This document shows, one piece after another, positions 6,601 through 11,960 of a stretch of 15,348 nucleotides of DNA. The stretch is from Methanosarcinales archaeon (GTDB lineage: Archaea > Halobacteriota > Methanosarcinia > Methanosarcinales > Methanogasteraceae): assembly GCA_030672605.1 (NCBI GenBank), contig DAOVGE010000014.1, positions 1 to 15,348 on the forward strand. Direction: 5' to 3'. Each line of letters starts with the position of its first letter. Position 1 is the stretch's first letter. Both the position numbers and the translations under genes were made by a program. The notes beneath the pieces are model-generated. The model was not told where the DNA came from. It searched no databases and saw only the letters and a list, made by a program, of their open reading frames with translations.

Positions 6601-7287
6601 ATGGGGGTGAACGCCAGGGAGTTCCGAACGGTCCGTGTGAGTCGCTATGAGTCTGAAATTGCTGATACTACCGATTGCGTCGTTTGCGAAGAGTTTTTTC
6701 GTATCCACCTCAACGATAAATTCGTTGTCGAGCTGGCTGCGAGTCCGTGCCAGCTTGAAGAGCTGGGTGCAGGTTATGTTGTCTGCGAAGGACTCGCGCA
6801 CGATATTGAGGCCGTGCGCGTGTCAGGAGACGAGATCCATGTGTACACAGAAACTTCAGGCGTAATACAGAGATCTTTGCCAGAATCTTCCATTACGATC
6901 GGAAAAGAAGATGTCTTTGAGATCATGAATTCGCTAAGGTCTGAAATCTGGGACAAAACCGGTGGAACGCACTGCTCTGTTCTTTTCTCTGATGGACGGT
7001 TGGTTGCCCGAAGTGATGATGTGGCGCGGCGCAATACGGTTGATAAGGTAGTTGGCTCCGCCATTTCATATAAGATCGACTTAGCAACCTGCGCAATCGG
7101 ATCCACTGGCAGAGAGTCCGCAGGAATGATATCAAAAGCGGAGAACGCCGGAATCCCGATCGTGATCTCGAGGTCCGCACCCACGGATAAAGGAATTCTT
7201 GCGGCAGATCGAGCAGGGATAACGCTGATATGCTTTGCGAGAGATAAGAGGTTTACAATCTATGCCCATCCGTACCGGATCAACTGA
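6601..7287 (+). CDS. fdhD: FdhD, sulfurtransferase for formate dehydrogenase-type enzymes
   Basis: FdhD passes sulfur from a cysteine desulfurase to the Mo/W-bis-MGD cofactor, giving the sulfido ligand that formate dehydrogenases and relatives need. The 228-residue protein has the family signatures TGGTHCSVLF (residues 120-129), a DVARRNTVDKVVGSA segment (usual form DVGRHNAVDKV), STGRESAGMISKA, and GIPIVISRSAPTDKGILAA. Cys125 in GGTHCS is the best candidate sulfur carrier, since the E. coli-type CxxC loop is absent; a CVVC pair lies near the N-terminus (26-29). The start at ATG 6601 is chosen over GTG 6580, which would overlap moaE. DUF1890 begins 26 bases before its stop. In methanogens formylmethanofuran dehydrogenase is another possible Mo/W client (inference). 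Confidence 0.92.
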   Translation: MGVNAREFRTVRVSRYESEIADTTDCVVCEEFFRIHLNDKFVVELAASPCQLEELGAGYVVCEGLAHDIEAVRVSGDEIHVYTETSGVIQRSLPESSITIGKEDVFEIMNSLRSEIWDKTGGTHCSVLFSDGRLVARSDDVARRNTVDKVVGSAISYKIDLATCAIGSTGRESAGMISKAENAGIPIVISRSAPTDKGILAADRAGITLICFARDKRFTIYAHPYRIN

Positions 7288-7729
7288 CGCACTCATCGTC
7301 CTGGGGTGCCCGGAATCGTCAGTTCAGACTGCAATTACACTGTATCTTGCAAATAAGCTCAAAAAAGAGAAGATTCGCGTGGTTGTCGCAGGGACGAGAT
7401 CTGCGGTCAATCTAATAAAGGTGTCTGATTTTGAGCGGAACTATGTGGATGAGACTATTGATCTGGACCGGTGTATAGAAGATCTCGCCGAAAAGAGGAT
7501 TGATTTTGATCTCTGCTTCGTATTCGTGCATAAAGACGCAGGAATATCATATCTCGCCACCATGCGCAGCATATCGGATGCACAACTCTTTGCAATCGTC
7601 TCCGGAGGCGATGCCGAAGCATTCGAATCGATGATCGATTTTGAATGCGAAAAAGTCGTCGCAAAAACCAGCCACAATCCGATTCCACTGAAAAATCGTA
7701 TAGACCAGGTGATTACATGGGATGTATAG
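7262..7729 (+). CDS. DUF1890 family protein, methanogen-associated
   Basis: A 155-residue protein of the DUF1890 family, found mainly in methanogenic archaea; function unknown. Visible features are an N-terminal strand and loop LIVLGCPESSVQT with a conserved-looking Cys-Pro, a Rossmann-like alternation (KIRVVVAGTRSAVNLIKVSD), DFDLCFVFVHKDAGISY, and FAIVSGGDAEAFE. The pattern suggests a small alpha/beta protein that binds a ligand or partner. No transmembrane segment is seen. The ATG at 7262 is favoured because AGAGG at 7247-7251 precedes it by about ten bases and the family begins here. It overlaps fdhD by 26 bases and DUF1894 by 13 bases, so all are likely translated from one mRNA. Confidence 0.85.
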   Translation: MPIRTGSTDALIVLGCPESSVQTAITLYLANKLKKEKIRVVVAGTRSAVNLIKVSDFERNYVDETIDLDRCIEDLAEKRIDFDLCFVFVHKDAGISYLATMRSISDAQLFAIVSGGDAEAFESMIDFECEKVVAKTSHNPIPLKNRIDQVITWDV

Positions 7730-7989
7730 AAGAGACAAAATATGAGGTTATTCTCAAGAATACGACATTCAAGGAGTGCAGGGAGTACGTCCGGAAAAAT
7801 TTCAGTGAGTTTTATCAGGTAAACCCTGGATATCGAATGTTTGACGTCTATATCATTGGAGTTCCCCCGATTACAATCGGAGTCGATGGAGATTACGTGG
7901 TCTTCCCGTACACCAAACCATGCTATGGCACGTTTCTTCTGCGAATACGCGGGGTGGATGAGATAGAGGAGCTCAAGAAAGCGAAATAA
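7717..7989 (+). CDS. DUF1894 family protein, methanogen-associated
   Basis: A 90-residue protein of the DUF1894 family, restricted largely to methanogens and related archaea; function unknown. Recognisable features are a short start MGCIEETKYEVILKNTTF, a helix CREYVRKNFSEFY, and a beta-rich half with VYIIGVPPITIGVDGDYVVF and PYTKPCYGTFLLRI. It is soluble, with no catalytic motif visible; three Cys residues are present (3, 19, 69). The ATG at 7717 lies inside the end of DUF1890 (13-base overlap, ATGGGATGTATAG), and the family start matches. DUF1890 and DUF1894 occurring as a coupled pair suggests that their products act together. Confidence 0.85.
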   Translation: MGCIEETKYEVILKNTTFKECREYVRKNFSEFYQVNPGYRMFDVYIIGVPPITIGVDGDYVVFPYTKPCYGTFLLRIRGVDEIEELKKAK

Positions 7990-8026
7990 CACAATCCTTA
8001 TCTACATCGGCTCCACATCATCAAGA

Positions 8027-8098
8027 GTCTCGATAGGGTAGCGGATATCCTCAACGCCTCCGGAGCGTTGGACCCGGGTTCGAGTCCCGGTCGGGACG
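8027..8098 (+). tRNA. tRNA-Arg (anticodon CCG)
   Basis: A full cloverleaf folds. The acceptor stem is GTCTCGA (8027-8033) with TCGGGAC (8091-8097) and one T-G pair. The D arm is GGGT/ATCC with a GG-containing loop. The anticodon stem is AACGC/GCGTT with loop CTCCGGA, giving anticodon CCG at 8060-8062. The variable loop is four bases. The T arm is CCGGG/CCCGG around TTCGAGT. The discriminator is G (8098); CCA is not encoded and there is no intron. One extra base between the D and anticodon stems is the only irregularity. It starts 37 bases after DUF1894. CCTTATCTA near 7996-8004 is a plausible box A. Confidence 0.93.
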
Positions 8099-8521
8099 TT
8101 TGCGCACGCCGAGATGCTCGCAACGGCACCATTCAAAGATCTGGGTGTTTTTCGGGTCTCTGGTATCGTTGCAGTGACCAACACTTGTAAAGAGATTGCC
8201 CATTTTATCCAAATTGCCACACTTTAGTTCCGGGCGTTCATCGGGAATTTGGTCTATTTCTAACAGTTTTTATCACGAATTCCACGAATGGACGAATTAC
8301 ACGAATTTATTTTGGTTTAGTATTCGTGAAATTCGTTCAAACGTGTCATTCGTGATCTCTACGCCTCCAATACCTCACGGGCACGATTCATCTACAAGAT
8401 GTTTGCACTCGCGAATTATAGAAAGAACCTGTTTTTCGTTGACTGAGAAGACGCGATTACTCGCCGCTCATCGTCTAAGAAGGGTATGTGAGACGTTCGC
8501 CCAATACCGCTGCCCCACCTC
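8099..8521. other. Intergenic region 3' of the tRNA
   Basis: The first 130 bases after the tRNA carry a short protein-like open frame (8114-8227; MLATAPFKDLGVFRVSG onward), possibly the remnant of a gene that ended here. The rest is a long hairpin repeat (8245-8418) and about 100 bases downstream of the ABC ATPase gene with nothing recognisable. Confidence 0.5.
8245..8418. repeat. CACGAAT hairpin element, copy A (about 174 bp)
   Basis: It aligns end to end with 15165-15337 at roughly 80% identity by eye. The core is an imperfect palindrome: left arm 8272-8306, built from CACGAAT words, and right arm 8322-8356 with the complementary ATTCGTG words, around a 15-base loop. Conserved flanks lie outside the hairpin: GAATTTGGTCT-TTTCT--CAGTTTTTAT on the left, and CA-GATTCATCTAC-AGA then GCGAATTA on the right. 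The element is therefore a defined unit, not only a chance palindrome. Confidence 0.8.
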
Positions 8522-9319
8522 TCAATCAGTGCCGGCAGCAACCCCTGTCCAGCAAATGGTTTCACCGCACTCCTGTGCCCGCGCTTCTCCGAGCAGACCC
8601 AACAGGCGCTCACGTATCACATTCACCTCGACGCTTGTCCTGATTCTCGGTCTCTCGAGATCGATCTCGATTATGCTGCGGATCTGCCCGGGTCTTGCTG
8701 ATAAGACGACGACCCGATCAGCGAGATAGACCGCCTCATCGATGCTGTGCGTGATAAAGAGCACGGTTTTCCGATCCTTCTGCCATATCTTCAGGAGTTC
8801 CCCCTGGAGAACGTTTCTTGTCTGGGCGTCGATTGAGCCGAATGGTTCATCCATCAAAAGGACCTTCGGATCGTTTGCGAGTGCTCTGGCGATCGCAACC
8901 CGCTGGCGCATCCCCCCGGAGAGTTCGTAGGGGTAATTGCGCTCGAATGCGCCCAATCCCACCAGTTCCAGATATTTCTGCGCGATATCGTGCCGCTCGG
9001 CTTTTGGCACGCCCTTAATCTCCAGTCCGAAAGCGATGTTATCGAGTATCGTTCTCCACGGAAAGAGCGAATATTCCTGAAACACCATGCCCCGCTCCGG
9101 ATCTGGCGACCGTATAGCTACACCATCGAGCAGCACCTCGCCAGACGTCGGATGGTCCAGCCCCGCAATGATCCGCAAAAACGTTGTCTTGCCGCAGCCG
9201 GACGGCCCGATGAAGCAGACAAATTCCTTATCAGAGACCTCAAGATTAATATCCCGGAGAGCTTCAACCATTCCCGTGTCTGATTCGAAGACCCTGGAGA
9301 CGTTGGACACCGTGAGCAT
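8522..9319 (-). CDS. ABC transporter ATPase, NitT/TauT (SsuB/TauB-like) type
   Basis: Nucleotide-binding subunit of an import ABC transporter. The 265-residue protein has Walker A GPSGCGKT (38-45), Q-loop Gln81 in QEYSLFPWRT, signature LSGGMRQR (133-140), Walker B VLLMDEP (153-159), a D-loop GSID and switch His191 (ITHSIDEAV). The 'SLFPWRT' and 'DEAVYLADRVVVLSARPG' sequences are typical of the nitrate/sulfonate/taurine-type group, but the substrate cannot be told from the ATPase. The start at 9319 (MLTVSNVSRVFE) fits the family; an in-frame ATG at 9412 would add 31 unconserved residues and cross an AT-rich promoter-like spot (GCGATATATACT). No permease or binding-protein gene adjoins it. Confidence 0.93.
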   Translation of the reverse strand: MLTVSNVSRVFESDTGMVEALRDINLEVSDKEFVCFIGPSGCGKTTFLRIIAGLDHPTSGEVLLDGVAIRSPDPERGMVFQEYSLFPWRTILDNIAFGLEIKGVPKAERHDIAQKYLELVGLGAFERNYPYELSGGMRQRVAIARALANDPKVLLMDEPFGSIDAQTRNVLQGELLKIWQKDRKTVLFITHSIDEAVYLADRVVVLSARPGQIRSIIEIDLERPRIRTSVEVNVIRERLLGLLGEARAQECGETICWTGVAAGTD

Positions 9320-9557
9320 AGTATATATCGCGCTCACAATGACCGATAACCTTTTCGTTCTGATCTCCTTGATTTCACCGCCTTTGTGGATTATGTCGCT
9401 GACAGCCCGCATAAATCTCCACGATTACAGTCAGTTCGCATGCATTCATGGCATACCCCGGTCTTTGCTCTGAATTATGCATATTCATGCCACGTACATG
9501 TTGCTAACTACAAGATTGCATAGATTTCCCTGATTCTGATGGATTCTGTGGTTTCCA

Positions 9558-9639
9558 ATCTTTGCGCCCTTGCGTCATCGCGTCTTTCTCGTTCATCTGA
9601 TCTAACGCAAGGTCGCAAAGGCGAGAGAGACGCAAAGAT
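9558..9639. repeat. GAGAGAGACGC hairpin repeat, copy 1
   Basis: ATCTTTGCG (9558-9566) pairs perfectly with CGCAAAGAT (9631-9639). Inside are CCTTGCGTCATCGCGTCTTT and AAAGGCGAGAGAGACGC, both nearly identical to blocks at 11612-11680. The arms are imperfect complements made of reiterated ACGCAAAG/CTTTGCGT words. Confidence 0.7.
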
Positions 9640-9720
9640 GGGAGAGATGCGCCCGCGTTTTTTTGCATACGCGAGGGAGCTACCGTTAGCGACCACAGAA
9701 AACGTCAGAACCAGAGATTT

Positions 9721-9794
9721 CCACGAGAAAGACTACTACCTTCTTGTGTCAATCTCGTAAAATCTCGTGGTTTTTTCACCTCAGCTAAACACAT
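9721..9794. repeat. CTCGTGGTTTT hairpin repeat copy
   Basis: CCACGAGA (9721-9728) pairs with TCTCGTGG (9763-9770), followed by a T6 run and the conserved tail CCTCA-CTAAACACATAC shared with 3487-3565. A second internal AATCTCGT word allows alternative pairing. Confidence 0.7.
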
Positions 9795-9864
9795 ACCCTG
9801 CCACAAAATCGGACTTGCCGATCTAACATTGCATAAGTTGACCCCCCCCCAATGCGCCGATAGG

Positions 9865-9874
9865 TTAATTTATC
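9865..9874 (+). promoter_or_regulatory. Box A for the S19e cluster
   Basis: TTAATTTATC is centred about 27 bases before the S19e ATG at 9896, and there is no Shine-Dalgarno. This is the spacing expected for a leaderless archaeal transcript starting at or very near the ATG. Confidence 0.6.
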
Positions 9875-9895
9875 CGTATCCATAATTGTGACTGC

Positions 9896-10333
9896 ATGAC
9901 GACGACATACGATGTACCGGCCGAAAAACTGATAATGGTCGGTGCAGAGAAACTCAGAGAGAATAAAGAGATCGCACCGCCCGCGTGGGCTGGATGGGTG
10001 AAGACCGGTGTGCACAAAGAGCTGCCGCCTGTTGATAAGGACTGGTGGTATGTGCGGTGCGCCGCGGTGCTGAGACAGGTCTACATCGATGGACCGATCG
10101 GCGTATCGAGACTGCGATCAAAATACGGGGGAAAAGAGCGCAACGGGACGATGCCACCAACATTCTCAAAAGGAAGCGGATCCATCGTGCGAAATGTGCT
10201 TCAGCAACTGGAAAAGGCAGGATACGTCAGAGCAGTGAAGGGCGGACGTACGGTGACCCCGGATGGGCGGCGAGTCCTGGATAATGCTGCGTACGAGATC
10301 CGGCAGCAGATGCCTGAATTGAAGTTGTACTGA
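9896..10333 (+). CDS. rps19e: Ribosomal protein S19e (eS19)
   Basis: Archaeal/eukaryotic-specific protein of the small ribosomal subunit head, needed for rRNA maturation. The 145-residue length is normal. Family hallmarks are YDVPAEKLI at the start, PPAWAGWVKTGVHKELPP, DWWYVRCAAVLRQVYIDGPIGVSRLRSKYGG, and the C-terminal FSKGSGSIVRNVLQQLEKAG followed by VTPDGRRVLDNAA. The protein is complete and unremarkable. It is the first gene of a three-gene unit, with PDCD5 starting 11 bases after its stop. A box A at 9865-9874 suggests leaderless transcription. Confidence 0.97.
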   Translation: MTTTYDVPAEKLIMVGAEKLRENKEIAPPAWAGWVKTGVHKELPPVDKDWWYVRCAAVLRQVYIDGPIGVSRLRSKYGGKERNGTMPPTFSKGSGSIVRNVLQQLEKAGYVRAVKGGRTVTPDGRRVLDNAAYEIRQQMPELKLY

Positions 10334-10344
10334 GGGGGTGCGAT

Positions 10345-10686
10345 ATGTCAGGAGAGCTTGACGAAATCAGGCGTAAGCGGCTTGAACAGATGCAACAGCA
10401 GCAGCAATCTACCGCATACCAGCAGGCTGCACAGCAGCAACAGCAACAGCAGCAGGTCGAGGAAGCAAAGCAGACGATACTCAGACAGATCCTGACGCAG
10501 GAGGCGCGTGAGCGGCTGACGACGCTGAGGATGGCGCGCCCGCAGCTAGCCGAACAGGTTGAGATGCAACTCATATCACTTGCGCAGTCCGGACGGCTCC
10601 AGTCCAAGATCGATGATGCAAAACTGAAAGCGCTTCTCCAGCAGATACAGCCAAAGAAGAAGGAGATGTCGATTAAGCATATATAA
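10345..10686 (+). CDS. DNA-binding protein, PDCD5/TFAR19 family
   Basis: A 113-residue all-helical protein related to human PDCD5, in archaea described as a basic DNA-binding protein that regularly accompanies S19e. It opens with ELDEIRRKRLEQMQQQQQ and has a very glutamine-rich stretch (residues about 16-37, mostly CAG/CAA codons). The conserved core follows: ILRQILTQEARERLTTLRMARP, EQVEMQLISLAQSGRLQSKIDDAKLKALL, then a lysine-rich tail. The long polyglutamine run is near the extreme for the family and is encoded by a CAG/CAA-rich tract of about 65 bases. A purine-rich GAGGGGGTG precedes the ATG. The PP-loop gene begins eight bases after its stop. Confidence 0.95.
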   Translation: MSGELDEIRRKRLEQMQQQQQSTAYQQAAQQQQQQQQVEEAKQTILRQILTQEARERLTTLRMARPQLAEQVEMQLISLAQSGRLQSKIDDAKLKALLQQIQPKKKEMSIKHI

Positions 10687-10694
10687 CCGGATGA

Positions 10695-11336
10695 ATGGAT
10701 ATTTTTGTGCTTTTCAGCGGAGGGAAGGATAGCTCACTATCAGCGATATTGCTTGAGCCTTTTTTTGACGTAACGCTTGTGACATGCAACTTCGGGTTCA
10801 GCGATACCTGGAAATTTGCAAGAGACGTCGCATCCGAACTGGGGTTTCCACACAAGGTTCTCAGAATCGATGGTGTGGTCCTTGAGACTGCGTGCGACCT
10901 TGCTGTGGGGGATGGTTATCCGAACCATGCGATTAATCACATCCATCTCTGCGCGCTCCAATCTGCGGCAGGGACCATGCCTGCGACTGTGGCTTCGGCA
11001 GGCGTGCGTGCGTTCATCGCTGATGGGACACGACGGGATGACCGGGTTCCGATGCTGGAGCTACCGGATGCGCAGCGTCTCGAGGACACGTATAAGTGCG
11101 TGTATGTGAGACCCCTCCTTGGATACGGCAGGCGTGCGGTGAACTTGCTCGTAGAGACTCATCTTGAGATCGCCGAGGACGAGAGTGAGAAGATCGAGAA
11201 ATCCGATTACGAGGCTGAACTGCGCGCAATCATTGAGGAGCGGCACGGTTTCGGAATGGTGGATGAGATCTTTCCGAGGCATGTCCAGTCGAGGGTGGTC
11301 AGGCGAAAAGACCGGAATATGCCTGCGAACGGATAG
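10695..11336 (+). CDS. PP-loop ATPase family protein, archaeal
   Basis: A 213-residue protein with the PP-loop SGGKDSS at residues 8-14, the ATP-pyrophosphatase signature used by enzymes that adenylate a substrate, such as tRNA thiolases and GMP synthetase. Further features are the strand VTLVTCNFGFSD, a conserved YPNHAINHIHLCALQ segment with His and Cys, IADGTRRDDRVPML, which fits the second nucleotide-binding region, and YVRPLLGYGRR. It lacks the CxxC pairs of TtcA/Ncs6-type tRNA thiolases. It belongs to the uncharacterised PP-loop family that commonly follows PDCD5 in methanogen ribosomal clusters, which suggests a translation- or RNA-linked role (inference). L39e and L31e, often next in such clusters, are not found here. 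Confidence 0.85.
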   Translation: MDIFVLFSGGKDSSLSAILLEPFFDVTLVTCNFGFSDTWKFARDVASELGFPHKVLRIDGVVLETACDLAVGDGYPNHAINHIHLCALQSAAGTMPATVASAGVRAFIADGTRRDDRVPMLELPDAQRLEDTYKCVYVRPLLGYGRRAVNLLVETHLEIAEDESEKIEKSDYEAELRAIIEERHGFGMVDEIFPRHVQSRVVRRKDRNMPANG

Positions 11337-11606
11337 GGCGCCAACTTCGCTCCGCTCAAGTCCGGGGCATCCGTGAACGGGGTCGCGCTATTGCTACATG
11401 TGATGGGGGTGAACGCGGACGGATGTTTGGGCGGGAATGCTTTTGCTTCTATTTTATATCTCGTAAAATCGTCACAAAGAAAGACTGTCTGATAATGTTC
11501 ATCAAGTGATGTCAAGTACGTGTTTAGCTAACTGGTAAGGGTCAATACATTGGTTACCAAAAAGGGGCACAATCAAAAATCCCAGTGAAATACACCCGGA
11601 GACTTT

Positions 11607-11680
11607 TGTTCCTTGCGCCATCGCGTCTTTGCGTTATTGTTTTTCAATTTAACGAGAAAGGCGAGAGAGACGCGAAGAGT
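11607..11680. repeat. GAGAGAGACGC hairpin repeat, copy 2
   Basis: It shares CCTTGCG-CATCGCGTCTTT (one mismatch in 20) and AAAGGCGAGAGAGACGC with the copy at 9558-9639. The two arms, separated by a T-rich loop (11638-11650), are imperfect complements. Reiterated words continue after it (TCTTCACGTCTTTCGCG). Confidence 0.7.
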
Positions 11681-11741
11681 GTTGTCAATCTCGGTCTTCA
11701 CGTCTTTCGCGTTGTTGTACATCCAACTGACCATTACGGAA

Positions 11742-11765
11742 ATCACTGGATTTCCAGACAGTGCC
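11742..11765. repeat. 24-bp repeat, copy 2 (IS-end-like)
   Basis: It matches 6106-6129 at 22 of 24 positions, in the same orientation. Read on the minus strand it starts GGCACTGTCTGGAAATCC. It contains an internal palindrome, CTGGATTTCCAG. No transposase or mirror-image partner was found in the window. Confidence 0.55.
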
Positions 11766-11927
11766 CTACATTAGTAGTCACCTGAAAATTATGCACATTT
11801 ACCAATCATTACGTAACTACTCACTCTCCACCCCCAAAAGAACCAGGGAAACGTGGGCAAAGGTCAAACAATCTCCGCCCAAAAATCTGCTTGACAGATT
11901 AGAGGGATATGCCCCAGAGGCACTGGC

Positions 11928-11937
11928 ATTTATATAG
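11928..11937 (+). promoter_or_regulatory. Box A for the AbrB-PhoU gene
   Basis: ATTTATATAG is centred about 28 bases before the ATG at 11961, with no Shine-Dalgarno, so a leaderless transcript is likely. It overlaps the first of two TATATAGAA direct repeats. Confidence 0.6.
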
Positions 11938-11959
11938 AATATATGTGTACTATATAGAA
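11931..11959 (+). promoter_or_regulatory. Possible operator: two TATATAGAA repeats 20 bp apart
   Basis: The 9-mer TATATAGAA occurs at 11931-11939 and 11951-11959, exactly 20 bp (about two helical turns) apart, spanning the box A and the predicted transcription start. This geometry suits a dimeric or tetrameric DNA-binding protein, possibly the AbrB domain of the gene itself. AT-rich sequence makes chance repetition possible. Confidence 0.4.
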
Positions 11960-11960
11960 C

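Larger units (their letters stand above)
9320..9895. other. Divergent intergenic region rich in repeats
   Basis: The gap lies between the ABC ATPase (minus) and S19e (plus). It holds two different hairpin repeats (9558-9639 and 9721-9794), a run of nine C at 9842-9850, and the S19e promoter. Small open frames here follow the repeats and show no protein-like character. Confidence 0.55.
11337..11960. other. Long intergenic region with repeats and the phoU-type promoter
   Basis: No gene is supported in these 624 bases. They contain a repeat (11607-11680), the second 24-bp IS-end-like repeat (11742-11765), a small perfect inverted repeat AATCTG/CAGATT (11884-11889 with 11895-11900), and the promoter of the AbrB-PhoU gene. 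The stretch 11516-11537, in reverse, resembles the CTAAACACATAC tail of the CTCGTGG repeats. Confidence 0.55.

Noticed and set aside
8002..8220. Minus-strand open frame crossing tRNA-Arg
   Set aside because: It reads through the complete tRNA cloverleaf; there is no protein-like sequence outside it and no promoter.
8272..8356. Possible CRISPR array in the CACGAAT-rich region
   Set aside because: Units are 7-9 bases with 2-3 base linkers and are mirrored, not direct repeats of 25-40 bp with unique spacers. No cas genes are present.
9320..9412. N-terminal extension of the ABC ATPase from the ATG at 9412
   Set aside because: The added 31 residues are not family-like and include a promoter-like AT tract; the family start MLTVSNVSRVFE fits ATG 9319.
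9842..9850. Run of nine C bases before S19e as a regulatory element
   Set aside because: It lies upstream of the box A with no partner sequence; a homopolymer or sequencing artefact is equally likely.
11207..11515. 102-codon minus-strand open frame downstream of the PP-loop gene
   Set aside because: Half of it is antisense to the PP-loop gene and the rest is low-quality intergenic sequence with no recognisable domain.
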